In this document: positions 61,788 through 64,000 of the stretch, piece after piece | Position numbering within the stretch: the first letter of the stretch is position 1 | Layout: each line of letters opens with the position of its first letter | Assembly (NCBI GenBank): GCA_964247055.1 | Contig: OZ176054.1 | Location: forward strand, 12,090,001 to 12,154,000 | Direction of reading: 5' to 3' | DNA: 64,000 bases | Source: Paragordius varius | Taxonomy: Eukaryota > Nematomorpha | The notes under the pieces: generated by a model | The model's database searches: none | The model's input: only the letters and a program-made list of their open reading frames with translations | Told to the model about the DNA's origin: nothing | Translations under genes and position numbers: made by a program

Positions 61788-62012
61788 TCATGCTCTTCTA
61801 GTATTTCTTCTATTATTCGCTGTAGCTCTTGCCCTTGTTCGGGGAGTTCTAGCCGAATTTCTGCCTCTTGCAGTTCTACCAGGCCTGGCTGTTCTTGGAC
61901 CTTTGGTTGTACGAGCAGAACGTCGCGCATTATTTGGCGTCCTTCTCGTATTGGGTTTAGTGGGTCTAGCTCGTGTTCTTCTAGTAATAGGAGTTCTTGT
62001 AGGCCCTAACAT
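61788..62012 (-). CDS. Small Arg-rich basic protein, possibly protamine-like
   Basis: This 74-codon frame begins with ATG (MLGPTRTPITRRTRARP) and ends ANNRRNTRRA then stop. About a third of the residues are Arg; most of the rest are Thr, Ala, Pro and Asn, and there is no Cys, Lys-rich block or hydrophobic core. Composition is far less AT-rich than the flanks. TTAG just after the ATG could instead be a splice acceptor, making this the last exon of a longer protein. The stop codon lies in the arm of a perfect palindrome, AGAGCATGAACATGCTCT. The composition resembles sperm nuclear basic proteins or disordered RNA-binding tails. No family is recognised, so the role is open. Confidence 0.4.
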   Translation of the reverse strand: MLGPTRTPITRRTRARPTKPNTRRTPNNARRSARTTKGPRTARPGRTARGRNSARTPRTRARATANNRRNTRRA

Positions 62013-62226
62013 ATGTATTTAAAATATTGTTTAAAGTTGTTTCAGGTAAATTTAAAATTGTATATCATATAGCATTCAAAGGCAACAGACAAAATGGAAT
62101 ACCTATGCCAAGATGGTGGACTGTGTTACAAAAGAATCGAATAGGTTTATTAAAATTAAATGATCGGAAATAGAAGTGGAAAGAAGTAGTTATAATAATT
62201 TGCAATTTGTTGATTTTGCCCTAGAG

Positions 62227-63887
62227 CAGGGCTTCTTAAACTATGTGCGACCCCATTTGGGGTCGCGTAGCAAAATTATGGGGTCGCGAGTGATAAAAAT
62301 ACAGTTTAAGGAAAAATGTTTTTTAACTTGTAAAATTATTCTTATAAAAAAATAACAATCATCGTAGATAAATATATCATAAAATCTTCTGGTTCGGAAG
62401 GACTGTTTTATATCAGCATTTCTATTCCGATCATTATATCTAATGTATTTATAAAAATAGAAGATGCTGGCTTTGCGATCTGTTTCCGGAAAACCGGTAG
62501 ACCCATTCAAATCCAAACATCAAAAAAATATAATCATTAATGCATGCCCCGACAATAACTTCGCCCTTTTTTGAATTAGGTTTCCAGTTCGGGCCCACCC
62601 CGTGATGGTTTTTTTAGAAAACAGAAATCCAGAAAATCGTGTCTTTGAGACAATTTTCCGGAAAACGTGTTGTACCTTATTATTTTTTTCACTATCTTTA
62701 TAATTCTATCTGATTTCAAACGTGATTATTTTTACTTTTTTTTCGATTGCGCCGAACCCAGCCAGCTTACTTTTTTAATTTATTTGTTTGCCCAGGGCAT
62801 GAGACAGTTAAAATTCCCTGAGAATTCGAGTTCTCAGTTAAAAGGCAAAAAATTTAGTCTTGCATTTTTTTATTATTGGCTGCAAGGCAAACAGATAACC
62901 GCTAAAACTGCGCCACTATATAGAAATTGCGTTGTTCTGGAGCTAATTTACAGAAAATTTAAGAAACCATATGAGCTCATTACTCGAAATATTACATTAA
63001 GGTCGGGTTTTTTTATTAGCCATTAATTTGGGGCCTTTAATGCCCTAAAACGCCATCATATAACGATTATTTAGTGTTGAGGTGTTTTTTCGAATAATCC
63101 ATGAGACGATGGTATCAAAGATGATTCCAAATATTTGCCCTATAAAGGCAAAGAATTTAAATCAGCGCTTTCATATAGTATGGGTAGGGGTCTACCGATT
63201 TAAAACTGAGACGCCATACAAAATAGGCGTAGTTTTGGAGCTAATATTCAAAAAACTTAAGAAGCCATCCGAGTTCAGTTAAACAAATTTCTGTGGAATT
63301 TGTATAATATCATTCTTTCCTTTAAAGGGACCACAAATGATTTACTTTTTATATCCCTTGATCCCAGCTGTATGAAGACAATTTCAAATTAGAACTTTTA
63401 ACCATGATTTCGTAAAACGAAAATTTTAAGATAAATCCAATGATAGTTGAATATTAACTTTAATAGGGGACAGTAAAAATATGGTTAATTTCGAATCAAC
63501 AATATTTCAGCCTATGCAAAAACCCGTAACAGAATAATTAAAGTTCTTTTTATTAAATATGTTTATTATTATTTTTTATCTCCATTAATCTATTTACTGA
63601 AAATTATAAAGAATATTTATCGGGAGACTACGCCACACCGAAACGTGACAAGGCCTGCAAGTATCTTGTATAAATTTACTATGAATTAAAAAATGTTATA
63701 GAAATTTAAAAATGTAGATTTATTTTTCTCAATCTCTCAAAACCGAAAAACTCCTGATAAATATTATCAACAAAATTTCTAAGTGTTATTTCGAAGAAAC
63801 TATTATTTTACTTTTATTTTCTTGGGGTCCCTAAGCTACTCGCAATCATAAATGGGGTCGGGAACTACAAAAGTTTAAGAAGCCCTG
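62227..63887. mobile_element. hAT element with perfect 8-bp target duplication, hosting a Helitron-like copy
   Basis: The terminal inverted repeats are CAGGGCTTCTTAAACT at 62227-62242 and AGTTTAAGAAGCCCTG at 63872-63887, an exact match of 16 bp. CCCTAGAG flanks both sides (62219-62226 and 63888-63895). GGGGTCG-rich subterminal blocks lie inside each end. The interior contains no transposase; most of it is the Helitron-like copy at 62439-63661. Confidence 0.92.
62439..63661. mobile_element. Helitron-like element, copy 3, inside the hAT element
   Basis: It starts TCTAATGTATTTATAAAAAT after an A and runs collinear with the other two copies (TTTCCGGAAAACCGGTAGAC, CGCCGAACCCAGCC, GAGACGATGGTATCAAAG). 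The 3' end (GACTACGCCACACCG…GGCCTGCAAG, then T) matches the end of copy 2 but with a degenerate CAAG terminus. It lacks part of the internal repeats seen in copy 2. Confidence 0.7.
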
Positions 63888-64000
63888 CCCTAGAGCATTA
63901 TCTACCTATTTTTATTGGAAAACTTGTCTGGTTGATATAATTTAAGTTATCAATGATTACGCTTTTGATATTGGATTTGTGTCCTTTGTAAGTATTATAT

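Overview
The window is AT-rich (about a quarter G+C by eye) nuclear DNA of an invertebrate bilaterian animal. The evidence is spliced GT-AG genes, a Vsx-type homeobox gene with a CVC domain, a cytoplasmic tyrosyl-tRNA synthetase with the animal EMAPII-like tail, a TGF-beta-type ligand, a secreted carboxypeptidase and a Kunitz-type protein. These sit in a dense background of LINE, Helitron, hAT, CACTA-like, foldback and Ty3/gypsy repeats. I cannot name the phylum. No rRNA, tRNA, CRISPR array or bacterial-type operon was seen.

Layout: 1-3.8 kb holds repeats, including a CACTA-like element with TAA target duplications. 3.8-11.5 kb holds a spliced, very divergent TGF-beta superfamily ligand on +, with further repeats in its introns. 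12.6-24 kb is repeats: a 1.15 kb long inverted repeat, a second CACTA-like element, a nearly full-length RTE-like LINE on -, a hAT MITE and a Helitron-like element. 25.8-27.8 kb (-) is a three-exon gene for a secreted acidic Asn/Asp-rich protein ending in a Kunitz-like domain. 30.0-35.5 kb (+) is an eight-exon metallocarboxypeptidase of the N/E type. It converges on a 14-exon tyrosyl-tRNA synthetase on - (44.7 to 35.9 kb), whose first intron is only 24 nt and whose eleventh holds a 2.3 kb foldback element. 49.1-52.0 kb (-) is a five-exon Vsx homeobox gene with an expanded CVC region.

52.8-64 kb is a transposon cluster: a second Helitron-like copy, a decayed hAT/ZMYM-type transposase relic, a 5'-truncated LINE, a broken Ty3/gypsy fossil, a small Arg-rich ORF, and a hAT element with a perfect 8-bp target duplication that has a Helitron-like copy inside it.

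The genes do not form one pathway. Three encode secreted proteins (ligand, Kunitz-type protein, carboxypeptidase), one is a housekeeping synthetase and one a neural transcription factor. Exons were rebuilt by hand from splice signals, reading-phase agreement and recalled family consensus; no alignment or database search was run.
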